A stretch of DNA of 64,000 nucleotides. Origin: Gilvibacter sediminis. GTDB taxonomy: Bacteria; Bacteroidota; Bacteroidia; Flavobacteriales; Flavobacteriaceae. Below are positions 25,006-33,225 of this stretch, piece by piece; within the stretch, counting starts at the first letter, position 1, and every line of letters begins with the position of its first letter. The notes under the pieces were generated by a model. The model had not been told where the DNA came from, searched no databases, and saw nothing but the letters and a program-made list of their open reading frames with translations. The position numbers and the translations under genes are program-made. Location of the stretch: NCBI RefSeq assembly GCF_028561565.1, contig NZ_JAQQTE010000001.1:1081570-1145569 (forward strand), read 5' to 3'.

Positions 25006-25079
25006 GCTGTGAAAGTATGAAAATCTTATCAATAGAATTTTTAATGGGTAATGACATAAGCACATCCCTAATGAAGCCA

Positions 25080-25097
25080 ACAAACACAGTTGTTTGT
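25080..25097. promoter_or_regulatory. Inverted repeat upstream of the HTH gene
   Basis: ACAAACA-cagt-TGTTTGT, a perfect 7-bp inverted repeat 75 bp upstream of the HTH-protein ATG. Possible autoregulatory operator. Nothing else is recognised in 25006-25272. Confidence 0.35.
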
Positions 25098-25272
25098 AGT
25101 GAATATCCTTTTTGAAAACAGAGCAATTTGTCTGTCAAACTCGAAGGTAGTGTTGAGGTGGCTCGGATTATCCAAGTTGCTTTCAAATGAGGCTCTAAGA
25201 TCGATTTTAAAGCAACAATGAGGTTGGTTATCAATCCTGACATAAAAAGGGCTTAAAACGCCTTATTTTAGC

Positions 25273-25593
25273 TTAGGAGGATTGTTTGGGTTTTCTCCAA
25301 AAGATTGCGAACATAACAATACTAATACTCCAGATTAAGAGCTGATAAAAGTGACTAATATCACTTGCAATAGCAATAGCTGTTGCGATTGGAATAATAT
25401 GTATTTGCCACTTCTTAGAAATTACAATGACATTCTTAAAAAACTCTATGAAATAGATTTTCGAAAGTGATTCGATCATCTCTTTTTTCTTGTCACGAAT
25501 ATGCTGTTTTGAATATGGCAAAGGTTCAGCAACAATACCACAGGCAATAAGAAGAAAAAGGAGGTAAAGACAAAAGGCAATAAAATATTTCAT
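25273..25593 (-). CDS. Small membrane protein of unknown function
   Basis: A 106-residue protein with an N-terminal hydrophobic segment (about residues 3-21, signal or anchor), a charged middle ('KQHIRDKKKEMIESLSKIYF') and two more hydrophobic stretches at 62-95. No family recognised. Composition and codon use match the AT-rich island. Confidence 0.5.
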   Translation of the reverse strand: MKYFIAFCLYLLFLLIACGIVAEPLPYSKQHIRDKKKEMIESLSKIYFIEFFKNVIVISKKWQIHIIPIATAIAIASDISHFYQLLIWSISIVMFAIFWRKPKQSS

Positions 25594-25642
25594 AGTTGAA
25601 TGTTTTTACTGTTCAGTCCCTTAACAGATAGTATAAAATGAA

Positions 25643-25796
25643 TCAGCGTGGGACTTACAGCTTACCGAGAGACTAGGATCGCCAGACCCCAAACCACAAT
25701 AAACCAGCCCACGCCTTTGCATGAGCGTCGATCTATTGTTCTAGTGGTTTAATTAAACTGGCGATTTAGTCTCCCTTGAACAACAGCTAACGCTGA
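25643..25796. ncRNA. Large structured element (~154 nt), possible ncRNA or folded ssDNA site
   Basis: Nested complementary arms pair along the whole element: 25643-25649 with 25790-25796 (TCAGCGT/ACGCTGA), 25659-25662 with 25785-25788, 25669-25675 with 25767-25773 (GAGACTA/TAGTCTC), 25678-25685 with 25758-25765 (ATCGCCAG/CTGGCGAT), 25691-25697 with 25744-25750 (AAACCAC/GTGGTTT), 25711-25714 with 25725-25728. GCGTGGG at 25646-25652 could alternatively pair with CCCACGC at 25708-25714. There is no open frame. The rest of the 25594-26095 gap shows only a weak CACCCC/GGGGTG hairpin near 25940-25975. Strand undetermined. Confidence 0.55.
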
Positions 25797-26095
25797 ATTT
25801 TATGTCTTGTAAATAAAAATTACTACGTCAATTTTCTCAGTTCTATAACTGCAAAATTGAATGAACGAATTTAACTAAAATATTGCTGTTGAGATTTAAT
25901 TTGAAAAAGTTCTGGTTAATTCGATGGAGAATGAGACCCCACCCCTTTGTAGAATCGTTTTTCTTTTTGTCGGGGGTGTTTAATTATCAAGGGTTGCTTC
26001 TTGTTTTGAGCAAAATAGATTAAATTAGTTGGATTGGATTAATTGTATTAAACAAGGAAGGAAATAAAAACTCCTACAACATGTAAAACAAAAAC

Positions 26096-27070
26096 ATGAT
26101 AACCAATTTACCCAGCGCTGAAGATTATAAAGATGTTGCATTTGAATGTCTAATACAGGCCTATAAAAGCATATGTAAAGTAGATAATGAAGAGCTTGAG
26201 GAAGGAGTTGATCGTGCGGATATTTGGGATTACAATGAGATTGTTCTAAAAACATCCGTTATTCTGACCCATCAGGCTATTGAAGCATTATTGAAATCAA
26301 AGATAACAGAACAAACTCCAATATTATTGATTGAACAAAAAAGAGAATATTGGAAAACTCTACCTAATAGCGATGATGTAGACTTTGCGAGTTTATATAC
26401 CATATCAGGTCAGGAGTTAATAAGAACATTTTTTGCTACCGTTGCTCCTGATCAATATGGTCAGGACTTGGTGAATCATTGTGAAGAAGTTCGGTTATTA
26501 AGAAATAAATTAGTTCATGGAATAGGAGCTGATAAGTTAGTTCCTGAGCCTGTCTTAATACTTATTCTAAAAACGTTTAGTTTGTTATGCGGAAAAGATT
26601 CTTTTTGGTTGGCATTAGCGGATAAATTTTATGATCATCCTGCTCAATTTGAAGGTGAACCAATCTTTGTTTTCGGTCCAGCAGAACACTATATTCATCT
26701 AGATTATTTGGAGGCATTGTTGGGTAGAGGCGAAATGAATAGGCACTTCAAACATGATTTTAAAGCAAGAAGGTATCTGTGTCCAGATTGTACTGGAGCT
26801 GAGGGAGTGTTGGTGACACAAGACGGACAGGCTGACTTATATCCAAAATTTAGATATACTTTTTTAAGACCCAACGAGCCTACATCAACTAATGTTAACT
26901 GTTTAGTATGTCATCAAGATTTTGAGGTCGAAAGAAATGACTGCAACAAAGAAGGATGTCAAGGAAATGTAATTTTTATAAATCGAGAAGAAGAAGATAT
27001 TGATGAAGAAACTGGAGAGGTTTATGTAGAAGCAACTAAATTTTGTCTAACATGTTTCGAAACACAATAA
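26096..27070 (+). CDS. HEPN-like protein with C-terminal zinc-binding cysteines
   Basis: A 324-residue protein. The helical N-terminal half contains 'RLLRNKLVHG', giving an R-x4-H motif (Arg136, His141), the catalytic pattern of HEPN ribonucleases, although RN..VHG also occurs in non-catalytic HEPN-like (DUF4145-type) proteins. The C-terminal 100 residues carry four cysteine pairs or near-pairs ('LCPDCTG', 'NCLVCHQ', 'DCNKEGC', 'FCLTCFE'), suggesting one or two zinc ribbons. It is alone on the plus strand in the island and has a terminator at 27157-27186. A defence or toxin role is inferred from location. Confidence 0.6.
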   Translation: MITNLPSAEDYKDVAFECLIQAYKSICKVDNEELEEGVDRADIWDYNEIVLKTSVILTHQAIEALLKSKITEQTPILLIEQKREYWKTLPNSDDVDFASLYTISGQELIRTFFATVAPDQYGQDLVNHCEEVRLLRNKLVHGIGADKLVPEPVLILILKTFSLLCGKDSFWLALADKFYDHPAQFEGEPIFVFGPAEHYIHLDYLEALLGRGEMNRHFKHDFKARRYLCPDCTGAEGVLVTQDGQADLYPKFRYTFLRPNEPTSTNVNCLVCHQDFEVERNDCNKEGCQGNVIFINREEEDIDEETGEVYVEATKFCLTCFETQ

Positions 27071-27156
27071 AGACAAATTAAAAGGTAGTTATATAGTATA
27101 TATATTAAGTATATAATGACTTAATATTGTAATTACGCTATAAGGAACAGGGTACA

Positions 27157-27186
27157 GGAATCCCTAAGAAATTAGGGACTTTTCCT
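27157..27186 (+). terminator. Intrinsic terminator after the HEPN-like gene
   Basis: Stem TCCCTAA / TTAGGGA (27161-27167 and 27172-27178) with a GAAA loop, followed by a T-rich tract. Confidence 0.6.
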
Positions 27187-27233
27187 TTTAAGCACATTGA
27201 AGTAATTTCGCTCTCAGTGTACAGGCTAGAGTA

Positions 27234-27365
27234 CTAGAACTGCCAAACAATGTACTCATTTCGGGCTTCTTCGGTCACAGTTTTTATACCAACAGTTGTG
27301 ATCCCTTTTAGGTGTTCCCTTAGTCTACCTCGAACCTCATTTCTTTTCTTAGGTTCATTTTCGCT
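27234..27365 (-). pseudogene. Possible 3' relic of a lost gene
   Basis: A minus-strand frame of 43 codons ending at 27234 reads like the C-terminus of a real protein ('KRNEVRGRLREHLKGITTVG' and 'EARNEYIVWQF') but has no start codon and is closed upstream by a stop at 27366-27368. A second minus-strand frame overlaps it upstream, as a frameshift would leave. No family recognised. The rest of the 27187-27615 gap shows no gene. Confidence 0.3.
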
Positions 27366-27615
27366 CTAATATCTGTTGCCGAAAACAGAGTCTCGACATA
27401 TAAAAACAACAGACTTGTGAGAGCTTTTGCAATTTTGAGATAATTGCGAAACTCCTATATAAGATACGAAATATTTTTGTCAAATCCTGAAATGAAGCTG
27501 TGAGGGAAGGAAGCTGTGAGGTATTGATTTTACTGGTGATTAGGAGCGTTGAAATTTAATAGCAGAAAATAATTCCAATTCTTCGTTCTAGATTACAGTG
27601 AATTTCTTCTAATAT

Positions 27616-28446
27616 TTACTCATACCATGAGTCTGTATTAACTTCTAAAAACTCAAACTCGAACTCTTCTAATGGGAAGGTATCGACTATCGCATAATTA
27701 ATCATACCAGAAAATGGAAATGATACATTTAAATCTAGACCATCATCTCTTTTTCTTTCTTCTTTAGATCCGTATTCTAAAGTGGTCATCAACTCTCCAA
27801 TGAACTCAACCTTGATTTCAGAGCAATTAACCTCATTTACTCTATAATCACCGAGGACGGCGTATTTTACAATGTGCGTAGGTGCTAATGGCGCTAGGTC
27901 TTCGATATGATTAAAAATTAATTTTGTGAGGACTTGACTGTCTATCGTATTTCTCAACGTTAACTTTAAGTTGTTTCTATGTTCGACAATAGTATTGGCG
28001 AAGTCGGCAAAAACATCTAAAACTTCTTTGCTCTTTGAAGCTACCTCTTTCTTTGGAATGTCGAATACTTCTGGATTAATATGAGTGTATTTACTCAAAG
28101 AAGAAATTGTTTCTTTAGTCTTTTTAATTACTCTTAATGTGTCCTCTGGATTAATTCCAATCTTGCTCAATAAGTTCTCTGAGAGGCCTCCTTGAATAGA
28201 ATACTTAATCCTTTGAGCTCTAGTTGGTCTAGTTTGATCTTCTTCAAGTTCAAACCATTCACAGGACTCAATTTTATCATCTGGGGCTAAAGAGTGCAAA
28301 AAGTGTCGAGAAAGCTCTCTTATCGCATAAGCGAAGTTGTTATACCTTAGTTTATTTTCAGGTTCAATTAAGTTTTTGAGTGCTGATTCGAAAAGAGCTA
28401 ATTGAAATTCAGATTTTAGGATTTTTTTAATTTCTGGTATTCTCAC
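27616..28446 (-). CDS. Unknown protein of the Lamassu-like operon, possible pPIWI-associating-nuclease relative
   Basis: A 276-residue soluble protein, last gene of the four-gene defence-like operon and 2 bp downstream of the ATPase gene. The N-terminal part has the distinctive string 'ELSRHFLHSLAPDDKI', then 'CEWFELEE', 'RPTRAQRIKYSIQGGL', which recall the predicted pPIWI-associating nuclease group (recalled, not searched). The C-terminal 'IKVEFIGELMTTLEYGSKEE' is a possible domain rich in acidic residues. Catalytic residues cannot be assigned with confidence. It is not a standard component of characterised three-gene Lamassu systems. Confidence 0.55.
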   Translation of the reverse strand: MRIPEIKKILKSEFQLALFESALKNLIEPENKLRYNNFAYAIRELSRHFLHSLAPDDKIESCEWFELEEDQTRPTRAQRIKYSIQGGLSENLLSKIGINPEDTLRVIKKTKETISSLSKYTHINPEVFDIPKKEVASKSKEVLDVFADFANTIVEHRNNLKLTLRNTIDSQVLTKLIFNHIEDLAPLAPTHIVKYAVLGDYRVNEVNCSEIKVEFIGELMTTLEYGSKEERKRDDGLDLNVSFPFSGMINYAIVDTFPLEEFEFEFLEVNTDSWYE

Positions 28447-28448
28447 TT

Positions 28449-30368
28449 CTAATTGATTACATCATAAGTTCGTTTCTGAAGAAGCCTGTTCTGTTTTGTT
28501 ATCCTCTGGAAAACTTTACTGTCCATTTCTTTAGGGTATTTGTTTTGGCCAGTTGTAAGTATAATCTGAGCTTCTTGGATCCCAGTTTGATCTGTTCCAA
28601 TTTCATTAATTAATCTCAGCATTTTAATTAAGTCATTGTCATCGATACCCATGTTTTCTGGAGTGTCTATTAGCAAGAACTTGGGGTATTTGATATTGAA
28701 AGTCAGGGATAAATCTAAAAGAGTGAAAAAGTACATTAATCTTTTACTCACATTGGAACTAGCCTCTTTATAAGCACCAGAATTAATTATTGGCATATAG
28801 TCGTCTGGCGAAATTCGAGCAGAACGACAATCATAAAGAGCCTTTTCCATGAGCGAGAAGTATTTTTTGTTGAAATTAGCTATTACGCTGTCCATACTTT
28901 TTCCAGCTTCATTCTTAAGTGACTCAAGGTCTCTCTTTATCGATTGAATTTTTAATTCAATTGAGTTCTTTTGCTCATCAAGAGAAGCCCTTTTTTCTTC
29001 AATTTTTATTTGTTGCCTATAACCCGTTATCGCTTTTTCTAGATTAATGATTTTGTTATTTATCTCCTTTAGCTCTTGGTTTTTTACAATTTTTCTTCCG
29101 CGTACTAATTGATTAATTTCTGTTTTTTGCTCAGCTAACCTCATGTCGAAGAGGGCAATTTTCGTATCCAGTGATCTTATATCTTCACTATATGACTCCA
29201 AAGCTTGATTTACTGTGTCAATGTTCTTTTGTTTTGACTTTAAGATATTGAAGTATTCTTCCTTTGAATAAAAAAACTTCTGATATTGTTCGTCCGTCAC
29301 AGTGTTACCGCAAATACATGTATTTTTTTCTCTTTTAGCTTTCTGCAAGCAATAGGGGCAAGTATCAGGTGAGAAAAGATCAAGTCTTTCATTGGCAATC
29401 ATTATTTTTTTCATTTGAGTCACCTCAAGTATGAGATCTTCGTGTAGTCGACTTACTTTTCGGTAGTCTAGAACCAACGATTTTTTTTCTTGCTTTAACT
29501 TAAGAAGTTGTTCTTCTCTTTGGATATAGCTCCTTCTTTTGGAAGAAATGATTTCTGTATTAGACTTTGAAGATTCAACATTTGAGTTTATTGATTCTCG
29601 ATAATCCTCTAACCTTATCAACTGATCTATTAGCTCTTGAAGCTCGTTCTTAAGGGTGAATACATTTTTTGAATCATAAAGTTCAGTACTGTCCAGGTTT
29701 ATACTATCAAAGTTTGAAATTAAACCGTTTAGCGCTGTTCGCTCGTTCAATGCCTTGCGGTAATCAGCGTTCTTTGTGTAGTATTCTTCAAACGAATTAC
29801 CGGTTAGGATTTCAAAAATTGCTTTTTTAAGGATTGCTGAATCTGTTATGAAATTTTCACTGTCTGGGCGCTTGTATATTCGATCTGAGGAGGTGTTCTG
29901 ATCATGGTAAAACAGCCTCGCTAAATCATAAAAGTTTATTTTATAAAATTCTGTTCCCTGATAAATATCTACAACCTTAATGTTTAGCTTATTCAATATC
30001 CAATCGGAAAAAGTAAAATCTTTTTTTGGCCCTCTATTTACAGGCAGAGATTGGACTTCATCTGTGCCTACGATATTTATTTCGTTTTTATAGAAATATC
30101 TTGACAATACAAAAGGCTCATCATCTATTTCGATAGTTAATTCTACATAATTTGAATTATCATCTGTTATCTGTTTATGCTCGTTAATGTTGTCTTTTTT
30201 GAACCATTTTACATTACCTCCAAATCCGAAGTAAATGAGACTAGAAAAGGTGGTTTTTCCTGAACCATTTTCTCCTTCGAGTATATTGATTCCTTTAGTT
30301 AGTATGGGGGACTCATACAAGTAATCAGAACCAATATATTTGACTTGTTTAATTAATAAGTTCTTCAT
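28449..30368 (-). CDS. SMC/Rad50-like ATPase of a Lamassu/ABC-three-component system (LmuB/DdmC-like)
   Basis: A 639-residue ATPase. Walker A is GENGSGKTT (32-40), Walker B 'FLLIDTPE' (564-571), with a helical signature-like region 'ASSNVSKRLMYFFTLLD' before it. Long coiled coils fill residues 200-330 and 360-500, interrupted by a zinc-hook-like cysteine set CPYC (337-340) and CIC (351-353). This size and layout match the SMC subunits of Lamassu and DdmABC, which sense DNA ends or hairpins and release a nuclease subunit. Its start overlaps the preceding small gene by 20 bp. Confidence 0.85.
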   Translation of the reverse strand: MKNLLIKQVKYIGSDYLYESPILTKGINILEGENGSGKTTFSSLIYFGFGGNVKWFKKDNINEHKQITDDNSNYVELTIEIDDEPFVLSRYFYKNEINIVGTDEVQSLPVNRGPKKDFTFSDWILNKLNIKVVDIYQGTEFYKINFYDLARLFYHDQNTSSDRIYKRPDSENFITDSAILKKAIFEILTGNSFEEYYTKNADYRKALNERTALNGLISNFDSINLDSTELYDSKNVFTLKNELQELIDQLIRLEDYRESINSNVESSKSNTEIISSKRRSYIQREEQLLKLKQEKKSLVLDYRKVSRLHEDLILEVTQMKKIMIANERLDLFSPDTCPYCLQKAKREKNTCICGNTVTDEQYQKFFYSKEEYFNILKSKQKNIDTVNQALESYSEDIRSLDTKIALFDMRLAEQKTEINQLVRGRKIVKNQELKEINNKIINLEKAITGYRQQIKIEEKRASLDEQKNSIELKIQSIKRDLESLKNEAGKSMDSVIANFNKKYFSLMEKALYDCRSARISPDDYMPIINSGAYKEASSNVSKRLMYFFTLLDLSLTFNIKYPKFLLIDTPENMGIDDNDLIKMLRLINEIGTDQTGIQEAQIILTTGQNKYPKEMDSKVFQRITKQNRLLQKRTYDVIN

Positions 30369-30891
30369 TTATAACGCCATGTTTATAATACAGTTCTTGT
30401 AGCATGTTACCTATATCCAAAATGGAAATTCTTTGTACAACGGATTTCAGTCTTTTCATATTTTCTCGTTCGATTTTAAACATACTACCTCGAAGAAAAT
30501 CAGATGAAACTTTTTCCTTATTTAGTGCAATATTCAATTTGTCTAACTTCCTATTCCGAACAATCAAATAGTCTTCATTTGTAAGTGTAAAAACAAGTTG
30601 ATTGATTGTCTTTAATCTCAGGAGCGAATTCGTAAATGATTGATTTAATAAATCCCTGTCAATTTCGTTGATAATTTCTCCCTCAACACTTTGATTTTCA
30701 ATGATGTCAATCAATTTACTGTCCGACACAAAATCAATTAAAAACGAAAGCTTTCGATGATCTTTTAATGCACTTTTATCATTAACGCAACCTAGAGAAT
30801 TTAAAATGATGAAAATATTGTAAGTGAGAAAGTTGTAATCCTCTCTCAATATGAACATCATCCGTTTTTTTAATAGTATATCGTCGCTCAT
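30349..30891 (-). CDS. Small middle component of a Lamassu/ABC-three-component system (LmuC/DdmB-like)
   Basis: A 180-residue helical protein without enzymatic motifs. Identification rests on position: it lies between the nuclease-like gene (4-bp overlap) and the SMC-like gene (20-bp overlap), exactly as the middle components of ABC-three-component systems do, and has the expected size. The N-terminal 'ILREDYNFLTYNIFIILNSL' fits the winged-helix/kleisin-like fold proposed for these subunits. Confidence 0.65.
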   Translation of the reverse strand: MSDDILLKKRMMFILREDYNFLTYNIFIILNSLGCVNDKSALKDHRKLSFLIDFVSDSKLIDIIENQSVEGEIINEIDRDLLNQSFTNSLLRLKTINQLVFTLTNEDYLIVRNRKLDKLNIALNKEKVSSDFLRGSMFKIERENMKRLKSVVQRISILDIGNMLQELYYKHGVINEELIN

Positions 30892-32111
30892 GAATCAAAT
30901 GCTAAATAACAGCTGTCTATAAATTCAATAAAAAGTTCAAAAATAATTCCTCGACGTTCAACACCATAGTCAAACTGCCTCTTGAGATCGTCAAATTCTA
31001 CCGAGCATTCTTTTTGAATTTTATCTATAATTGACTCTATTTCAACCTCGGTAAATGTAGCAGTTGTTCTCTTCGATATTATTTCATCAAGACGTCTGTC
31101 GCAAAAGGCGAAAATTCGATACTTAAGTGCTAAGTATTTAGGGGAATTTTTAACCTTGCTTTCCGCCACTTTTGCCATAGCTGCCGTTCGATCAAGATGT
31201 TTTAGTTTTAATTTGCTATACTCAGGGCAAACGTCTAGAATTTTATCGGTTAAATTTCGAGTATCGGTTGGCTTGTCTATCTGTTCCCAAAGCTTAAAAA
31301 CTGGGTCTATCTCCAAAGCTGTTGTTTGATAGATGGCGTCATTGAAAACTACTTTGATATCTGACAGTGATACTATTCTAAAATACTTGCTGTCTTTTAA
31401 GGTCTTTTTTTCGATCAAATCGACAAGCCCTGACTTAATTAGTTCTTCCTTATCTTGATCGTCGTATTTACTGTAAAGTCTTGATGTTTTGATTTTTTCA
31501 AGAACAATTTTGTCAAGTTCTTCCACCGATGTGAATCCAAATACCCAATTAATTTGGTTAAGAAATCCAGTCCAAGATTCATCTGAAACCCCTTTTAAAG
31601 CTGAAATCGTTTTTGCCGCTTCAGGGTTGGTAGAGTAGTTTTCTTTGTAATAGTCAAAGACAATTTTCTTAACAATCGGGCTAACTTTTTTTATCCTTTC
31701 GGAGTCAGAACTTGCTAGTTCTTTAAGAATAGAGACTCCTTTTGGAAGTTCGATTTGCAGTTTTTTAATTCGAGAAGTACTCTTTTCTTTACCAACCTTA
31801 TTGGTGCTTAAAAAACAAAAACTGAGTTCGGCAGAAAGTTGATTGTCCACCCATATTTCGATAAAACTTGAGAACGAATTTAATATCTCTTCAGTGTTCA
31901 GAGTGAATTTTGTCTCTGGATCATAGTCTTTGTTCTGCTCAAATAATTCTCCTTCTCCAGAGACCTTGTAAACGTCTTCTAAAATCTCAACCGCAACGCC
32001 AATTTCATCATCGTTAGGTGAAGCTTCAATATGATCTAAAATGTGGACAATGGCCCTTAGTTTCTGCAATCGCATTGCCTGAAACAAGTCCTTAGCTTCT
32101 CTCTTTATCAT
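30888..32111 (-). CDS. Cap4-like nuclease effector with ABC-three-component C-terminal domain (LmuA/DdmA-like)
   Basis: A 407-residue protein, first gene of the operon. N-terminal residues 10-110 resemble Cap4/Mrr-type PD-(D/E)xK nucleases: acidic 'EILEDVY' (Asp46) followed by 'LFEQNKDYD' (Gln59-x-Lys61, the Q-x-K variant), then 'FTLNTEEILNSFSSFIEIW' as seen after that motif in Cap4 relatives. The C-terminal 150 residues are helical and would bind the ATPase complex. Activity depends on the catalytic residues being correctly assigned, which is uncertain. A TAAGTTTG -7 box and a palindrome lie at 32158-32180. Confidence 0.68.
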   Translation of the reverse strand: MIKREAKDLFQAMRLQKLRAIVHILDHIEASPNDDEIGVAVEILEDVYKVSGEGELFEQNKDYDPETKFTLNTEEILNSFSSFIEIWVDNQLSAELSFCFLSTNKVGKEKSTSRIKKLQIELPKGVSILKELASSDSERIKKVSPIVKKIVFDYYKENYSTNPEAAKTISALKGVSDESWTGFLNQINWVFGFTSVEELDKIVLEKIKTSRLYSKYDDQDKEELIKSGLVDLIEKKTLKDSKYFRIVSLSDIKVVFNDAIYQTTALEIDPVFKLWEQIDKPTDTRNLTDKILDVCPEYSKLKLKHLDRTAAMAKVAESKVKNSPKYLALKYRIFAFCDRRLDEIISKRTTATFTEVEIESIIDKIQKECSVEFDDLKRQFDYGVERRGIIFELFIEFIDSCYLAFDS

Positions 32112-32157
32112 TAAGTAAACTGTAATGTCCTAGGGGAGGTTGATCGGACGGTTAATA

Positions 32158-32180
32158 CAAACTTAAGAATAATTAAGTTT
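32158..32180 (-). promoter_or_regulatory. Promoter and palindrome of the defence operon
   Basis: Minus-strand TAAGTTTG (32158-32165) matches TAnnTTTG. It is embedded in the inverted repeat AAACTTAA-N6-TTAAGTTT (32159-32180), which a repressor could use to block the promoter. The leader to the ATG at 32111 would be about 40 nt. No regulator gene is in the operon itself; the island's HTH protein is a candidate. Confidence 0.45.
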
Positions 32181-32222
32181 AATATAAAATTGACCCTAAT
32201 TCTGACACCGTTTTAAAACAAG

Positions 32223-32261
32223 AAAACCGCAATATCCTTTTAATCAGATATATGCGGTTTT
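32223..32261 (-). terminator. Present tRNA-Phe terminator (island-borne)
   Basis: Stem AAAACCGCA / TGCGGTTTT with a long AT-rich inner part, directly 3' of the tRNA on its strand and followed by a T-rich stretch. It lies inside the island boundary and replaces the one displaced to 22773-22800. Confidence 0.5.
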
Positions 32262-32267
32262 TCTATG

Positions 32268-32340
<73 letters not shown>

Positions 32341-32490
32341 ATCGCTAAAAGCGGAGGCAAATATAATCCTTATTTGGATTGTACAAAACATAAAGTTAAA
32401 AAATTTGACGTTTTTGGGCTGAGGTTTTTAGCAATGGATTAACAGTTGGTTCTGTATCAGAATTGTACATTTACCGCTTTAGTCCTCACA

Positions 32491-33225
32491 ATGAATCTTA
32501 TTGTAGACATAGGAAATACGCGAACTAAATTTGCCGTGTTCCACGATGGAGCCCTGCAAGAGTTGAAGTTCGCAGACCAGGGAGCAGAGCCCAAGGTTCT
32601 GGATGAGCTGTTGGAAAACTATCCGCAGCTAGATAAAGCCATACTTTCTGCTACGGGACATATTCCGGATCCGCTTTACAATAAACTCAATCAATCCTTG
32701 GCGCTGATTCCGCTGAGTCATCATTTGCTTTTGCCATTTCAAAACAAATACGCCACCCCAGAGACTTTGGGCTTGGATCGTATTGCGCTTATGGCTGCAG
32801 CTGTGAAGCATTGTCCGGGGCAAAATGTTCTGGTAATTGATACGGGAACCTGTGTGACCTTTGATATTCTTGAGGCCGATGGAAGCTACCACGGAGGGGC
32901 CATAGCTCCAGGACTACGCATGCGCTATGAGGCCATGCATCAGTTTACGGCCAAGCTTCCGCTTTTGGAGCCCAAGGCCCTAGAAACCTACCAAGGCAGC
33001 TCTACAGCTGATGCGATGCACGCGGGAGCATTTCGGGGTCTTGTTCATGAATTGAACGGGGCGATAGACGAGACTAAAGCCCGCTTTGACGATTTAACAG
33101 TGATTTTAACAGGAGGAGATGCTCAAATCTTGCGAGATCACTTAAAAAATGGCATATTTGCCAACTCAAATTTTTTGTTGGAAGGCCTAGACTTCCTTCT
33201 CGAATTGAATGCTTTACATGAATAG
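32491..33225 (+). CDS. coaX: Type III pantothenate kinase
   Basis: About 244 residues from the ATG at 32491, which puts the phosphate-1 motif 'LIVDIGNTRTKFAVF' at the N-terminus; the reading from 32446 adds 15 residues. 'VIDTGTCVTFDI' and 'GGAIAPGLRMRYEAM' are the other ASKHA-fold and CoaX signatures. It phosphorylates pantothenate, first step of CoA synthesis. It starts a long plus-strand group and overlaps the next gene by 8 bp. Confidence 0.92.
   Translation: MNLIVDIGNTRTKFAVFHDGALQELKFADQGAEPKVLDELLENYPQLDKAILSATGHIPDPLYNKLNQSLALIPLSHHLLLPFQNKYATPETLGLDRIALMAAAVKHCPGQNVLVIDTGTCVTFDILEADGSYHGGAIAPGLRMRYEAMHQFTAKLPLLEPKALETYQGSSTADAMHAGAFRGLVHELNGAIDETKARFDDLTVILTGGDAQILRDHLKNGIFANSNFLLEGLDFLLELNALHE

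Noticed and set aside
24974-25243. 89-residue minus-strand frame upstream of the HTH gene
   Set aside because: It overlaps the HTH start, contains the 25080-25097 inverted repeat and shows no protein-family features; probably leader DNA.
25643-25796. Retron msr-msd
   Set aside because: The fold is suggestive, but no reverse transcriptase gene is found in the island or window.
25939-25975. CACCCC/GGGGTG hairpin as a terminator
   Set aside because: Six-base stem with a loop of more than 20 nt and no clear transcript to end.
32446-32490. N-terminal extension of coaX
   Set aside because: The 15 extra residues precede the universally N-terminal phosphate motif and lie where a TACATTTA promoter-like box occurs.
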